A stretch of 64,000 nucleotides of DNA, taken from positions 1,302,001-1,366,000 of the forward strand of contig CP015606.1 of the NCBI GenBank assembly GCA_002284915.1, read 5' to 3'. Positions within the stretch are counted from its first letter, which is position 1. Every line of letters starts with the position of its first letter. Under the pieces are notes generated by a model that worked only from the letters and a program-made list of their open reading frames with translations, was not told the origin of the DNA and did not search any database. Both the position numbers and the translations under genes were made by a program. The stretch comes from Actinobacteria bacterium IMCC26077. GTDB lineage: Bacteria > Actinomycetota > Actinomycetes > Nanopelagicales > Nanopelagicaceae. Shown here in pieces: positions 8,680 to 17,088 of this stretch.

Positions 8680-9864
8680 ATGAAGATCACCGGATATAAG
8701 TTATTCCCAGCCCCACCTCGTGAGTTGTTCCTCAAGATCGAGACCGACGAAGGGATCGTCGGCTGGGGTGAGCCGGTGCTCGAAGGTAAGACTGACACCG
8801 CAGCGGCATGTGTCGTTGAATTGATGGATACCTTGATTGGTAAAGATCCACGCCAGATCGAGCGTCACTGGCAGCGAATGCTCAAGGGTGGTTTCTATCG
8901 CGGTGGCGCCATTGCTTTCTCCGCTATTTCTGGAATCGACCAAGCGCTCTGGGACATCCTCGGCAAGAGCCTTGGCGTACCTGTTCACCAGTTACTCGGA
9001 GGCGCTGTTCGCGACCGAGTTCGCATCTACGGCCACTTGAACACCAAGACACCTCATCAAGCACAAACGCAAATTCCGCTTAAGCAAGAGATCGAAGAGC
9101 TTCGTGAGATCACTCAACTTCAGATGGATCGTGGGCTCACGGCATTCAAGTTCTGTCCTTCCGATGCGCTCGAGCCGATTGACAACCTCAAAGAGGTGAA
9201 CAAGATTGTTGCGCGCGTTGCTGCAGTTCGCGAACATATTGGTGATGAACGTGACCTCATGCTCGACTTCCATGGTCGATTCAGCTTGGCTAATGCACGC
9301 AGACTCCTACCACTTCTTGAACCATTCAACCTCTTGTTCGTCGAAGAGCCCGTGCTTCCTGAGTACACCAAGCACTTCGGTTTGATCGTGGAATCCACCC
9401 CAATTCCAATCGCAACCGGCGAGCGCCTCTTCCTTCGCACCGACTTCCAGGATGTCTTGCGCACTGGCTTGGCTGTCGCACAGCCTGATATCAGCCACGC
9501 TGGCGGTATCTCAGAGCTCCGCAGGATCGCTGCTATGGCCGAGACCTACAACGTCTTCATGGCGCCACATAGCCCGCTTGGGCCAATCAACTTGGCGGCA
9601 AGCTTGCAGTTGGACTTTGCTACTCCTAACTTCCTTATCCAGGAGCAGGTCCTCGGACTTGGCAACCCAGGCACTGAATCCAATACTCATAAGTTTGTCG
9701 ATTACAGCGACTTCAAGGTCAAGGATGGCTATGTCGAATTGATGACCAAACCTGGTTTGGGTATCGAGGTCGACGAAGAGGCTGTCGCCTATGTTGCGGC
9801 CAATACCAAGCCATGGCATGCACCAGATTGGACTGGCAAAGACGGCGCACTCGCCGAGTGGTAA
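8680..9864 (+). CDS. D-galactonate dehydratase-like enzyme (DgoD type)
   Basis: This 394-residue enolase-superfamily protein is predicted to convert D-galactonate, or a related aldonate, to 2-keto-3-deoxygalactonate. Its pattern follows E. coli DgoD: MKIT start, FLKIETDEGIVGWGEPV, GFYRGG, DQALWDILGK, metal ligands D196, E222 and E248, H198 in LDFHGR, and H297 in APHSPLGP. It is longer than DgoD by an insert at about 120-145 with an IEELREITQLQ helix. It lies 49 bp after the permease and 17 bp before a ROK-type kinase, so uptake, dehydration and phosphorylation of the product may be one operon. The exact aldonate is not proven. Confidence 0.82.
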   Translation: MKITGYKLFPAPPRELFLKIETDEGIVGWGEPVLEGKTDTAAACVVELMDTLIGKDPRQIERHWQRMLKGGFYRGGAIAFSAISGIDQALWDILGKSLGVPVHQLLGGAVRDRVRIYGHLNTKTPHQAQTQIPLKQEIEELREITQLQMDRGLTAFKFCPSDALEPIDNLKEVNKIVARVAAVREHIGDERDLMLDFHGRFSLANARRLLPLLEPFNLLFVEEPVLPEYTKHFGLIVESTPIPIATGERLFLRTDFQDVLRTGLAVAQPDISHAGGISELRRIAAMAETYNVFMAPHSPLGPINLAASLQLDFATPNFLIQEQVLGLGNPGTESNTHKFVDYSDFKVKDGYVELMTKPGLGIEVDEEAVAYVAANTKPWHAPDWTGKDGALAEW

Positions 9865-9881
9865 ATCAGCGCTCTTAAATC

Positions 9882-10649
9882 ATGGCAGAGCCACTCACAC
9901 TCTCGGTTGATTGTGGTGGGCTCTACCTCAAAAGCTCGGTGCTCGATGACGCGGGAACGATGCACTCCAAGCCCAATCGAATCCCCACGCCCTATCCGCT
10001 CTCCCCTGAGCTCTTTGTCGAGACAATTGCTTCGATAGCCTCGGAGTTGCCCCCCGCGTATCGAGCAACAATCGGTATGCCCGGCATGATTCGCAATGGA
10101 GTTGTCGTTGCGATTCCACACTACGTCAACACGAAGGGGCCGAATTCAAAACTCGATCCCGAACTGCTCAATGCGTGGAGTGGTTTCGATGCACAAAGCG
10201 CGATTGCAGCAAAGTTGCGAATTCCCACGCTGGTTCTTAACGATGCCGAAGTCCATGGCGCTGGGATCATCACCGGAACCGGTTACGAAGTTGTCATTAC
10301 CCTCGGTACCGGCTTGGGTTTTGCCATCTTCTATGGTGGAAAATTAGCGCCACATTTCGAACTCTCCCACGCCACTATTCGTCGAAATACCACCATCGAT
10401 AAGTGGATTGGTGAGCACGAACGCAAGCGCCTAGGGACGATTTTCTGGTCGAGGCGAGTACGTCAGTTGATCGAAGAACTCCGCCCAGTATTCAAGTGGG
10501 ATCGCCTGTACATCGGGGGCGGAAATGCACGCTTGATTAGACCTGTTGATCTCGCACGAATGGGCGAGGATGTGGTGATTGTTCCGAACTCAGCCGGCGT
10601 TGCTGGTGGTGCGCGCGCTTGGAGTCTTGAGTATTACCACCGCAATTAG
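9882..10649 (+). CDS. ROK/polyphosphate-glucokinase-like sugar kinase
   Basis: This 255-residue protein has an actin-like ATPase pattern: VDCGGLYLKSSVLD as the phosphate-1 loop, LNDAEVHGAG with the probable catalytic Asp, TLGTGLGFAIF as phosphate-2, and YIGGGNARL as the adenosine loop. GGKLAPHFELSH resembles the polyphosphate-glucokinase subgroup. The cysteine-rich zinc motif of classical ROK proteins is absent. Directly after a DgoD-like dehydratase, the expected substrate is a 2-keto-3-deoxy acid rather than glucose; this is inferred from position only. Confidence 0.7.
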   Translation: MAEPLTLSVDCGGLYLKSSVLDDAGTMHSKPNRIPTPYPLSPELFVETIASIASELPPAYRATIGMPGMIRNGVVVAIPHYVNTKGPNSKLDPELLNAWSGFDAQSAIAAKLRIPTLVLNDAEVHGAGIITGTGYEVVITLGTGLGFAIFYGGKLAPHFELSHATIRRNTTIDKWIGEHERKRLGTIFWSRRVRQLIEELRPVFKWDRLYIGGGNARLIRPVDLARMGEDVVIVPNSAGVAGGARAWSLEYYHRN

Positions 10650-11437
10650 TTAGCGACATCCCGTTTCACAAATAAAGTGGTGGCGATTCCACCGAAAATC
10701 GCGAGGTAGATAGCCGAACCAGCTAAGGCATAGGTATAGCTGATGTCTCCACCCGAGCTCTCTGCAATCAAGCTCATCAATTGTCCGGGTAGCCACTTAT
10801 CTAAACCATCAACGGTGAAGGAGAGGATTCCCTCGAGAATCAATATCCACGCGAGTGAGATGGAGATTGATGAGATAGGTGATCGCAAGATGATGCCCAC
10901 GGCCATACCCACCGTGCCATACGCAATAGCTGAGAGGTAGACATTCCCTACATTGGAGTAGAGCAACTCAAAAGAGGATTGCGTGAACCAGGCATCGGTG
11001 TTGATATCTTTCGTCGGCGCTAAAAGAAGTGAGATTCCAATACTTCCAATTGCGCTCACAATCACCGTTAGTAGGGCAAAGCTGCACATCGCCACATACT
11101 TGCCACCAAGGAGCACCAGTCGTTTTGGCTGGCGTACAAGTAAATTCCGCAAAGTGCCGTTGGTATATTCCAACGCCGTTTGAGCGGCAAATACTGAGAG
11201 CGCAATGGTGCCAAGCAATCCAGCGAAGTTGGTGAAGCCAAGGTAGAGGCCGCTTGGAAGGGCCAAGGTGTCTCTGGTAATCACTCGACCGCGAGGGCCA
11301 TTTCCACCCTCTGAATCGAGAAGGACAAAGAGAAGGGCTGTTATCAGCACGCTCAAACCGAGAACGATGCCAAGAGTTCCAGCAAAAAGCGTTGGGCGTC
11401 GAAGTTTGCGCCATTCGGAGCGAAATACTCGAATCAT
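10646..11437 (-). CDS. ABC-2 type transporter permease
   Basis: This 263-residue protein has about six hydrophobic spans and an N-terminus (IRVFRSEWRKLRRPTLF) common in ABC-2 permeases. It overlaps the ATPase gene upstream by four bases and converges with the kinase gene. Together they form a simple exporter of the DrrAB/Nat type; cargo is unknown. It looks unrelated to the sugar-acid genes around it. Confidence 0.88.
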   Translation of the reverse strand: MIRVFRSEWRKLRRPTLFAGTLGIVLGLSVLITALLFVLLDSEGGNGPRGRVITRDTLALPSGLYLGFTNFAGLLGTIALSVFAAQTALEYTNGTLRNLLVRQPKRLVLLGGKYVAMCSFALLTVIVSAIGSIGISLLLAPTKDINTDAWFTQSSFELLYSNVGNVYLSAIAYGTVGMAVGIILRSPISSISISLAWILILEGILSFTVDGLDKWLPGQLMSLIAESSGGDISYTYALAGSAIYLAIFGGIATTLFVKRDVAN

Positions 11438-12339
11438 TTCTCGCCTCCAGTGATCTCAAAGAAACTCTCTTCGAGCGTTGGCCTGGTGACCTGTAAAAGC
11501 GTGAGGGTAATGCCACTAGCAAATGCTCTCTTGTTGAGCTCTCCAGCAAAGCTCTCTGGTGCAGTGACCACCAATTGCTCATCAGAGATCTCACTGGTGA
11601 ACCCAGCTGCAGTCGCAATATCCTGCAGAAGCCTAAAATCCGTTGGCGAACTCCCCTTCACCGCTAATCGTGGCTTATGTGCGGCCAACAGATCTTTCGT
11701 TGCCCCCTGAAAGAGAACCTTCCCGTGATCGACGACCACCAAATGATCAGCAATTACCTCAAGCTCGCTCAAAATATGTGAAGAGACGAAGATCGAAATC
11801 CCTGAGTCGGCTAATGATCGGAGCAAGTTTCGCACCTCATGGATACCGGCAGGATCTAAACCATTGACCGGCTCATCAAGAATCAGAACTTTTGGATTTG
11901 GAAGGAGTGCCGCAGCTATTCCTAACCGTTGCTTCATGCCGAGTGAATAGGTTTTAAATTTTGATGTTGCTCGGTCTGCCAAACCAACAAGCTCTAGAAG
12001 TTCTTCGACTCGCTCATAGGGAAAATCACCGAGGCGAGCCAGAACTCGTAAGTTCTCCCGCCCTGAAAGGGCAGGATAGAACGCGGGCCCCTCGATCATC
12101 GCACCAACGAATGGAAGATAGGCCTCGGGTTCAGCGATGGAATGTTCCAGGATCCGGGCATTACCTGCAGATGGTTTCACCAGTCCGAGGAGCATCCGAA
12201 TAGTCGTCGTCTTACCAGCGCCATTTGGGCCAACAAAACCGGTGATGGCGCCAGCAGGAATTTCGAAAGAGACATGATCAACTGCGACCAGCTCACCATA
12301 CTTCTTGGTGAGATTTTCAGCTGAGATGATTGCGGCCAT
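11434..12339 (-). CDS. ABC transporter ATP-binding protein, ABC-2 exporter
   Basis: This 301-residue ATPase has Walker A GPNGAGKTTT near residue 37, signature YSLGMKQRLG, Walker B LILDEPVNGLD, and the switch His in SSHILSE. The C-terminal 80 residues follow the DrrA pattern, ending in TRPTLEESFFEITGG. It energises the permease at 10646. Substrate may be a drug, lipid or peptide. Confidence 0.93.
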   Translation of the reverse strand: MAAIISAENLTKKYGELVAVDHVSFEIPAGAITGFVGPNGAGKTTTIRMLLGLVKPSAGNARILEHSIAEPEAYLPFVGAMIEGPAFYPALSGRENLRVLARLGDFPYERVEELLELVGLADRATSKFKTYSLGMKQRLGIAAALLPNPKVLILDEPVNGLDPAGIHEVRNLLRSLADSGISIFVSSHILSELEVIADHLVVVDHGKVLFQGATKDLLAAHKPRLAVKGSSPTDFRLLQDIATAAGFTSEISDEQLVVTAPESFAGELNKRAFASGITLTLLQVTRPTLEESFFEITGGEK

Positions 12340-12434
12340 GCACCCAATTTACCCCATCGAGCGACGAGTTCTCTCACCATTAATCCTCAGGTAATCTACA
12401 GATTCCTGGCCTCGAAGGAGCAGCGATATAAAGT

Positions 12435-12911
12435 ATGGATGCGAATCAAAGTAAAGAAATCCCAAGCGCGTTCCTATATTTTTCGCGAATCATTCTCGTT
12501 GGACTTTTCGGTGCGGTAAGTATGTTGCAACTACTCTCTTTTCCAGGCCAATTTCGATACGAGGCAAGTAATAGCCAAGGCTCGCAGGCCGTCAGATGGT
12601 TCCTCACCTTTATGGTGGGTTTCTGGTTTCTTATCGCTCAAGTGACGATTGTTGCGCTCTGGAATGTACTGAGCGCGATCTATCAGCGAACGATAACCAC
12701 TCCACAAGGTGCTCGATGGATGAATTTGCTGGTCAGAGCCTTAGCGCTTGCTGCTGGTTATGGTGTTGGCGTCACTACCATTGCTTTGGTTTTTACTAAC
12801 GATCCTGGGCCTGTGGTAGTCACAGGAACGCTCACGTCATTTATTTTCACGCTCTACATTGTTGGATATTTCGTGCGCCATCAGATATTGCGTGCAGATT
12901 CTCTGATTTAA
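12435..12911 (+). CDS. Small integral membrane protein, DUF2975-like
   Basis: This 158-residue protein has four predicted membrane helices (about 16-33, 58-80, 96-116 and 126-146) and almost no soluble part. The pattern suggests the DUF2975 family, often linked to small regulators, but this is a weak recognition. It lies 7 bp before the DUF2231-cytochrome b5 gene and is probably co-transcribed. The function is unknown. Confidence 0.65.
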   Translation: MDANQSKEIPSAFLYFSRIILVGLFGAVSMLQLLSFPGQFRYEASNSQGSQAVRWFLTFMVGFWFLIAQVTIVALWNVLSAIYQRTITTPQGARWMNLLVRALALAAGYGVGVTTIALVFTNDPGPVVVTGTLTSFIFTLYIVGYFVRHQILRADSLI

Positions 12912-12918
12912 TTATCTC

Positions 12919-13635
12919 GTGGAGTCACTCTTCGACACTGTTGCGGGTTTGCCCATTCATCCACTCGTGGTCCATTTTGCAGTTGTCCTGCTACCGCTGG
13001 CTGCGGTGGGGGTCATTGCATCTGTCTTTCTCCCCAAAATACGATCCAAGTACTTAGGTTTGAGCGTTCTGGGAGTCTTCTTCGGCACCGGAGCCGCTTT
13101 CGTAGCCAAGCAATCAGGAGAAGCACTTGCCGAACGAGTAGGGCTCCCTGTTCGCCACGCTGATTTAGGCACCTACCTCCTCGTGGCTTCCGGGATTTTC
13201 TCTCTCATCTCTGCGCTCTGGTATTGGCAAGGCCGATCGAAGACGCTTTCAACAACCAATCCCCTCGGGCTGCTATCGAGCGTCGCGGGTATTGCGGTGA
13301 TTGGGTTATCTGTCATCACAGGGCACACCGGCGCTGAGGCAGTTTGGCAGGGCAAGCTCGTTCCCCAATCGGTGGCGTCAACCGGGAGCGCCTCGGGAAC
13401 AATCTCTCTCGCCGAAGTAGCTACCCACAACTCTCCCAGCGACTGCTGGAGCGCAATCGATGGCAAGGTCTACAACCTCACGACGTGGATTGAACGCCAT
13501 CCTGGTGGCGCCGTAGTCATCAAGGCGCTCTGTGGCAAAGATGGCAGCGCTGGTTTCAACGGACAACATCAGGGGCAACGACGCCCTGCTGATGAACTCG
13601 CACGATTCTTAGTCGGTGACTTGAAGAGTAATTAG
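12919..13635 (+). CDS. DUF2231 membrane domain fused to a cytochrome b5-type heme domain
   Basis: This 238-residue protein starts at GTG 12919. Residues 1-145 hold four membrane spans with conserved histidines (PIHPLVVHF near 14-19 and GHTGAEAVW near 136), as in DUF2231. Residues 160-238 form a cytochrome b5-like domain: ISLAEVATHNSPSDCW, GKVYNLT, the heme ligand H194 in HPGG and a second candidate ligand H217. It is likely a membrane-bound electron carrier; partners are not visible here. Its stop overlaps the convergent M81 gene. Confidence 0.85.
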   Translation: MESLFDTVAGLPIHPLVVHFAVVLLPLAAVGVIASVFLPKIRSKYLGLSVLGVFFGTGAAFVAKQSGEALAERVGLPVRHADLGTYLLVASGIFSLISALWYWQGRSKTLSTTNPLGLLSSVAGIAVIGLSVITGHTGAEAVWQGKLVPQSVASTGSASGTISLAEVATHNSPSDCWSAIDGKVYNLTTWIERHPGGAVVIKALCGKDGSAGFNGQHQGQRRPADELARFLVGDLKSN

Positions 13636-15131
13636 CGCCGGTAAATCACAGCTTCTGGTGTGAATTGCACGCCATCATCGAGCGGAAAGACTGGACGCTT
13701 GCAGATGGTGTGACCTAGAGATTTCAAGTTAGCACTCGTCGCTCCAGGTGCGTCAACATTGATATATGTCGTTGCCCATGTGAGGTACATGTGATCCTGG
13801 CAATGTGGTGATTTCACTATAACCAAATCAAATTTCTTCGGATCTTGACCATGCGCATAGAAGAGCGACCGATTATGAAGGCTTACGGGTTTACTCATGA
13901 GAATCACCGTAAAGTTGGCAATTTTCAAAACAGCGCAGTTACCCGCATGCCATGGTTCGCCTTCAACTTCGTTATTGAATTCGCCATCGCTGAGCATATG
14001 CACGATGCCCGTGACTTCAATCGGGGTGTAGCGCGGATCCATCGACCCTCCGATTTTGGTGGTGATCTTGGCACCCACTCCCGCTTTGAATGCTGCTGCG
14101 ACTGCAGGAGCATCGGTGATTGCTACGAGCGAGGTGCCCGAGAAGCCTTGAGCCATCAACTCGGCAAAAACCACATTGCTATCGCCGCAGGCGCCTGAAC
14201 TAGTTGCATCAGCAGCATCGACAAGAATCGTGGTGCCGCCTTTGGTGGCGTAAGCGTCACAGGCTTGGTTGACTGCTTCTTTGACGGGCGTAAGGAACGC
14301 TTGCATCTTCGCGCGATCCCGCCAGAAATCCGCTGCGATTCGCTCAGCGCTCTCCCTGGCAAGTTGCTCATCATCGTTGGTGCAGACGATGACATTCGAT
14401 GCTAAATCGGGAACATCGGTAAATGGATTGCCAATGAAGATTCCCCCAGATAGGCCTTTTGCTGAATTCTCGATAGCAACTGTCTCACTGACGCGCTCAC
14501 CGAAACATCCCGTCTTCGTCTTAAGCTCATCGCCACGTACCAATGCAGGGATACGAACTCGTGCTGTGACTGGTTTCGCCTCACCATCAAGAATCTTCAG
14601 TAATAACCGAGCTGCACGCTCGCCAGTTTCATAAAGGTCAATGTGCGGATAAGTGTGATAGAGAACAATCGCGTTGCAATTTCGCAAGACAGGATCAGTA
14701 ATCACGCCGTGCAGGTCGAAGGATGCCACGATGGGAATCTCTTCACCGACGATTTTACGCGTTTCCACTAGTAGATAACCTTCGGGATCTAATTCGCCAT
14801 CAGCGCCCATCGCGCCATGAAGTGAGAAATAGATGGCGTCAATTTTGCCAGCTGCGCGAATCGAATCGAGAATGTTCTTTGAGATGAACTCCCATGCGCT
14901 CTTGGAGGTAAGGCCTCCCGACGTAATTGAGCTAGCGCCAAAGCCAGCTACTAGCTCGATATCTTTTCGGGTATCGAATTGGCGAAGCGCTCCGGCAATC
15001 GAGGTCCGAAGTGGTCGATGTTCATCAAAAAGTTCCGCTGGAGTGGAGAGGCGGAAACTATCTAGCTGGCTCTGGATTGGGTTGAACGAGGCAATCTCTT
15101 GGGCACACTCAGCAATCAGAATCCGCTTCAT
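13632..15131 (-). CDS. M81 family metallopeptidase (MlrC-like)
   Basis: This 499-residue cytoplasmic protein belongs to the family named for microcystinase MlrC. Candidate zinc residues are seen in SLHGAMGADG, ASFDLHGVITD and YHTYPHIDLYETG, with a C-terminal domain carrying KSPHCQDHMY. The N-terminal signature, usually HETNTFSP, here reads QEIASFNP, so the first His is Gln. It overlaps the upstream mannonate-dehydratase-like gene by ATGA and is the last gene of a sugar ABC operon. In this setting an amide of a sugar acid is more plausible than a cyanotoxin, but the substrate is unknown. Confidence 0.85.
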   Translation of the reverse strand: MKRILIAECAQEIASFNPIQSQLDSFRLSTPAELFDEHRPLRTSIAGALRQFDTRKDIELVAGFGASSITSGGLTSKSAWEFISKNILDSIRAAGKIDAIYFSLHGAMGADGELDPEGYLLVETRKIVGEEIPIVASFDLHGVITDPVLRNCNAIVLYHTYPHIDLYETGERAARLLLKILDGEAKPVTARVRIPALVRGDELKTKTGCFGERVSETVAIENSAKGLSGGIFIGNPFTDVPDLASNVIVCTNDDEQLARESAERIAADFWRDRAKMQAFLTPVKEAVNQACDAYATKGGTTILVDAADATSSGACGDSNVVFAELMAQGFSGTSLVAITDAPAVAAAFKAGVGAKITTKIGGSMDPRYTPIEVTGIVHMLSDGEFNNEVEGEPWHAGNCAVLKIANFTVILMSKPVSLHNRSLFYAHGQDPKKFDLVIVKSPHCQDHMYLTWATTYINVDAPGATSANLKSLGHTICKRPVFPLDDGVQFTPEAVIYRR

Positions 15132-16099
15132 TGCTTACTTACCGCTTCGATCATGGCTTGGATATAGCCATTAGCAAAGGCGCGGCCACGATGTCCCCAT
15201 TCGGTGTCACCGTGGGTATGTGGGACATGATCGTCCATGAAGAAGCCATCGAAATTATGCTTCTTATAGATCTTCATTGCCTTATACATATCGACATAAC
15301 CAGTGTTGATGAATTCCTCTTTGAAGTCTGGTACTGGATTAGAGACATTCCGGAAGTGCACATAGAGGATCTTCCGGCGCGAGGCGAAGTAATCAATCAT
15401 CTCGTAGATGTCATCTTGCATCTCGGAGAAACTTCCTTGGCAGAACTCAATGGCGTTGCTATCGCTCGGGTAGATCTCGATCAATCGCTTATAAGCGGCA
15501 AAGGAGCGGAAGAGGCGCGGCACGCCGCCCAGGGATGGCACTGGTGGATCGCTCGGGTGGATTCCTAATCGAATCCCCTCTTCTTCAGCGATTGGAGTGA
15601 TTATCTTGATCCAATATTCGAGGTTGGCCCACATCTCCTCTTCGGTGTACTCCCGATGATGGGTGAGCGGGTAACTCTTGCCCATCTTCTCGTTGAAGGC
15701 TGTGGCTGGAGAGCCGCCTCGAATCAACTCATAGGGGGTGCGCCACACCAACGATGGTTCCCAGTTGTATCCGAAGATAGGAATGCCAGCTCGAGCGATA
15801 TTGCGGATCGTGTAAATCATGTTATCGATCTGCTCATCGCGGCGCGGGCCATTGAGCATGATGTGGTCGTAGAAGCTACTTGGCACATTTTCTAGCGCAG
15901 TGAGTTTCATCCCGTGGTTCTCGACCTTAAGGCGTAACTTCACAAGATCGTACTTCTCCCACTTCCCGCCGTTATTGGGGATGCCGGAAGTGTCATACGA
16001 CTGGAGCGCAACATCGGTGCAGCCAAATTGCTGGGCGAACTGCAGTACGGCGTCCTCGTGAAAGCCGGTGCTAATCCACACACCCTGTCCAGAACGCAT
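15128..16099 (-). CDS. Mannonate dehydratase family protein, UxuA type, paralogue 1
   Basis: This 323-residue TIM-barrel protein matches the UxuA pattern, which turns D-mannonate into 2-keto-3-deoxygluconate using Mn(II) or Fe(II). Probable ligands are H181 (GIHPSDPP), C220 (EFCQGS), H248 (VHFRNV) and D289/D290 (MDDHVPH). The end GHRGRAFANGYIQAM is also typical. It is shorter than E. coli UxuA (394), as in other short bacterial forms. The next paralogue lies two bases upstream. Both are protein-similar but diverged in DNA, so the duplication is old. Confidence 0.87.
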   Translation of the reverse strand: MRSGQGVWISTGFHEDAVLQFAQQFGCTDVALQSYDTSGIPNNGGKWEKYDLVKLRLKVENHGMKLTALENVPSSFYDHIMLNGPRRDEQIDNMIYTIRNIARAGIPIFGYNWEPSLVWRTPYELIRGGSPATAFNEKMGKSYPLTHHREYTEEEMWANLEYWIKIITPIAEEEGIRLGIHPSDPPVPSLGGVPRLFRSFAAYKRLIEIYPSDSNAIEFCQGSFSEMQDDIYEMIDYFASRRKILYVHFRNVSNPVPDFKEEFINTGYVDMYKAMKIYKKHNFDGFFMDDHVPHTHGDTEWGHRGRAFANGYIQAMIEAVSKQ

Positions 16100-16101
16100 G
16101 A

Positions 16102-17055
16102 TTAACCTTTCTTAACAGCCTCGATCATCGCTTGGATGTATCCGTTGGCAAAGGCACGACCACGATGGCCCCATGGAGTATCGCCATGGGTATGCGGGAC
16201 ATGATCATCGATAAAGAATCCGTCGAAGTTATGTTTGTGATAAATCTTCATCGCTTTGTACATATCGACATAGCCGGTGTTAACGAACTCTTCCCAGAAG
16301 TGTGGCACCTTGCCTGAGACGTTTCGGAAGTGCACGTACAGGATCTTCTTGCGGGAAGCGAAGTAATCGATCATCTCGTAGATGTCATCCTTCATCTCAG
16401 AGAAGGTTCCTTGGCAGAACTCGATGCCATTAGAGTCACTTGGATAGATTTCAATGAGGCGCTTATAGGCATCAAAACTTCGAAGTAGCTGCGGGATGCC
16501 ACCTAGCTTCTCCACCGGTGGATCGCAAGGATGGATACCGAGGCGAATTCCCTCTTCCTCGGCAATTGGCGTGATGATTTTGATCCAGTATTCGAGGTTT
16601 GCCCACATCTCCTCTTCGCTGTACTCGCGATCATGCGTGAGCGGAAGCTTCTCGGCAATCGAGTGATCGTATGCCGTTGCAAGTGCGCCACCGCGGATGT
16701 GCTTAGGCGGTGTCCGCCAGACGTGGGATGGCATCCAGTTGTATCCGAAGATTGGAATACCAGCACGTGCAATATTCCGAACTGTGAAGATCATGTTCTC
16801 AATCTGCTGATCTCGTTTTGGACCGTTGAGCATGATGTGGTCGTAGAAGTTGGTCGGCACATTCTCTAGCGCAGTGAGCTTGAGCCCAAACTGTTCGACG
16901 CGCAAGCGCAGCTTGACGAGGTCGTGGAGTTGCCACTTGCCACCATCACCTGGAATCAGCGGTGTATTAAAGAGAATGTCAGTGGCGCCAAATTGCTGTG
17001 CGAACTGTAGATATTCCTCGCTTGCTACTTGAAACTGGCCAAATCCTGGTCTCAT
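16102..17055 (-). CDS. Mannonate dehydratase family protein, UxuA type, paralogue 2
   Basis: This 317-residue protein has the same metal set as paralogue 1 (H175 in GIHPCDPP, the Cys of EFCQGT, the His of VHFRNV, the Asp of IDDHVPH). The main differences lie in the N-terminal 40 residues and in the loop after HIRGGALATAYD. The ribosome site AGGAG precedes ATG 17055. Two such enzymes behind one transporter suggest two stereoisomeric substrates or a heteromer. Lying after the permease genes, it is probably part of their transcript. Confidence 0.87.
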   Translation of the reverse strand: MRPGFGQFQVASEEYLQFAQQFGATDILFNTPLIPGDGGKWQLHDLVKLRLRVEQFGLKLTALENVPTNFYDHIMLNGPKRDQQIENMIFTVRNIARAGIPIFGYNWMPSHVWRTPPKHIRGGALATAYDHSIAEKLPLTHDREYSEEEMWANLEYWIKIITPIAEEEGIRLGIHPCDPPVEKLGGIPQLLRSFDAYKRLIEIYPSDSNGIEFCQGTFSEMKDDIYEMIDYFASRKKILYVHFRNVSGKVPHFWEEFVNTGYVDMYKAMKIYHKHNFDGFFIDDHVPHTHGDTPWGHRGRAFANGYIQAMIEAVKKG

Positions 17056-17088
17056 CGTCGCTGCTCCTTTGCTCGTTTGGTTGACTCG

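Noticed and set aside
10968-11618. 216-codon frame on the minus strand
   Set aside because: It spans the ABC-2 permease and ATPase genes in a different frame with no protein-like pattern.
13632-15131. Microcystin degradation (mlr) locus
   Set aside because: Only an M81 protein is present, without MlrA or MlrB, and it is coupled to sugar-acid genes.
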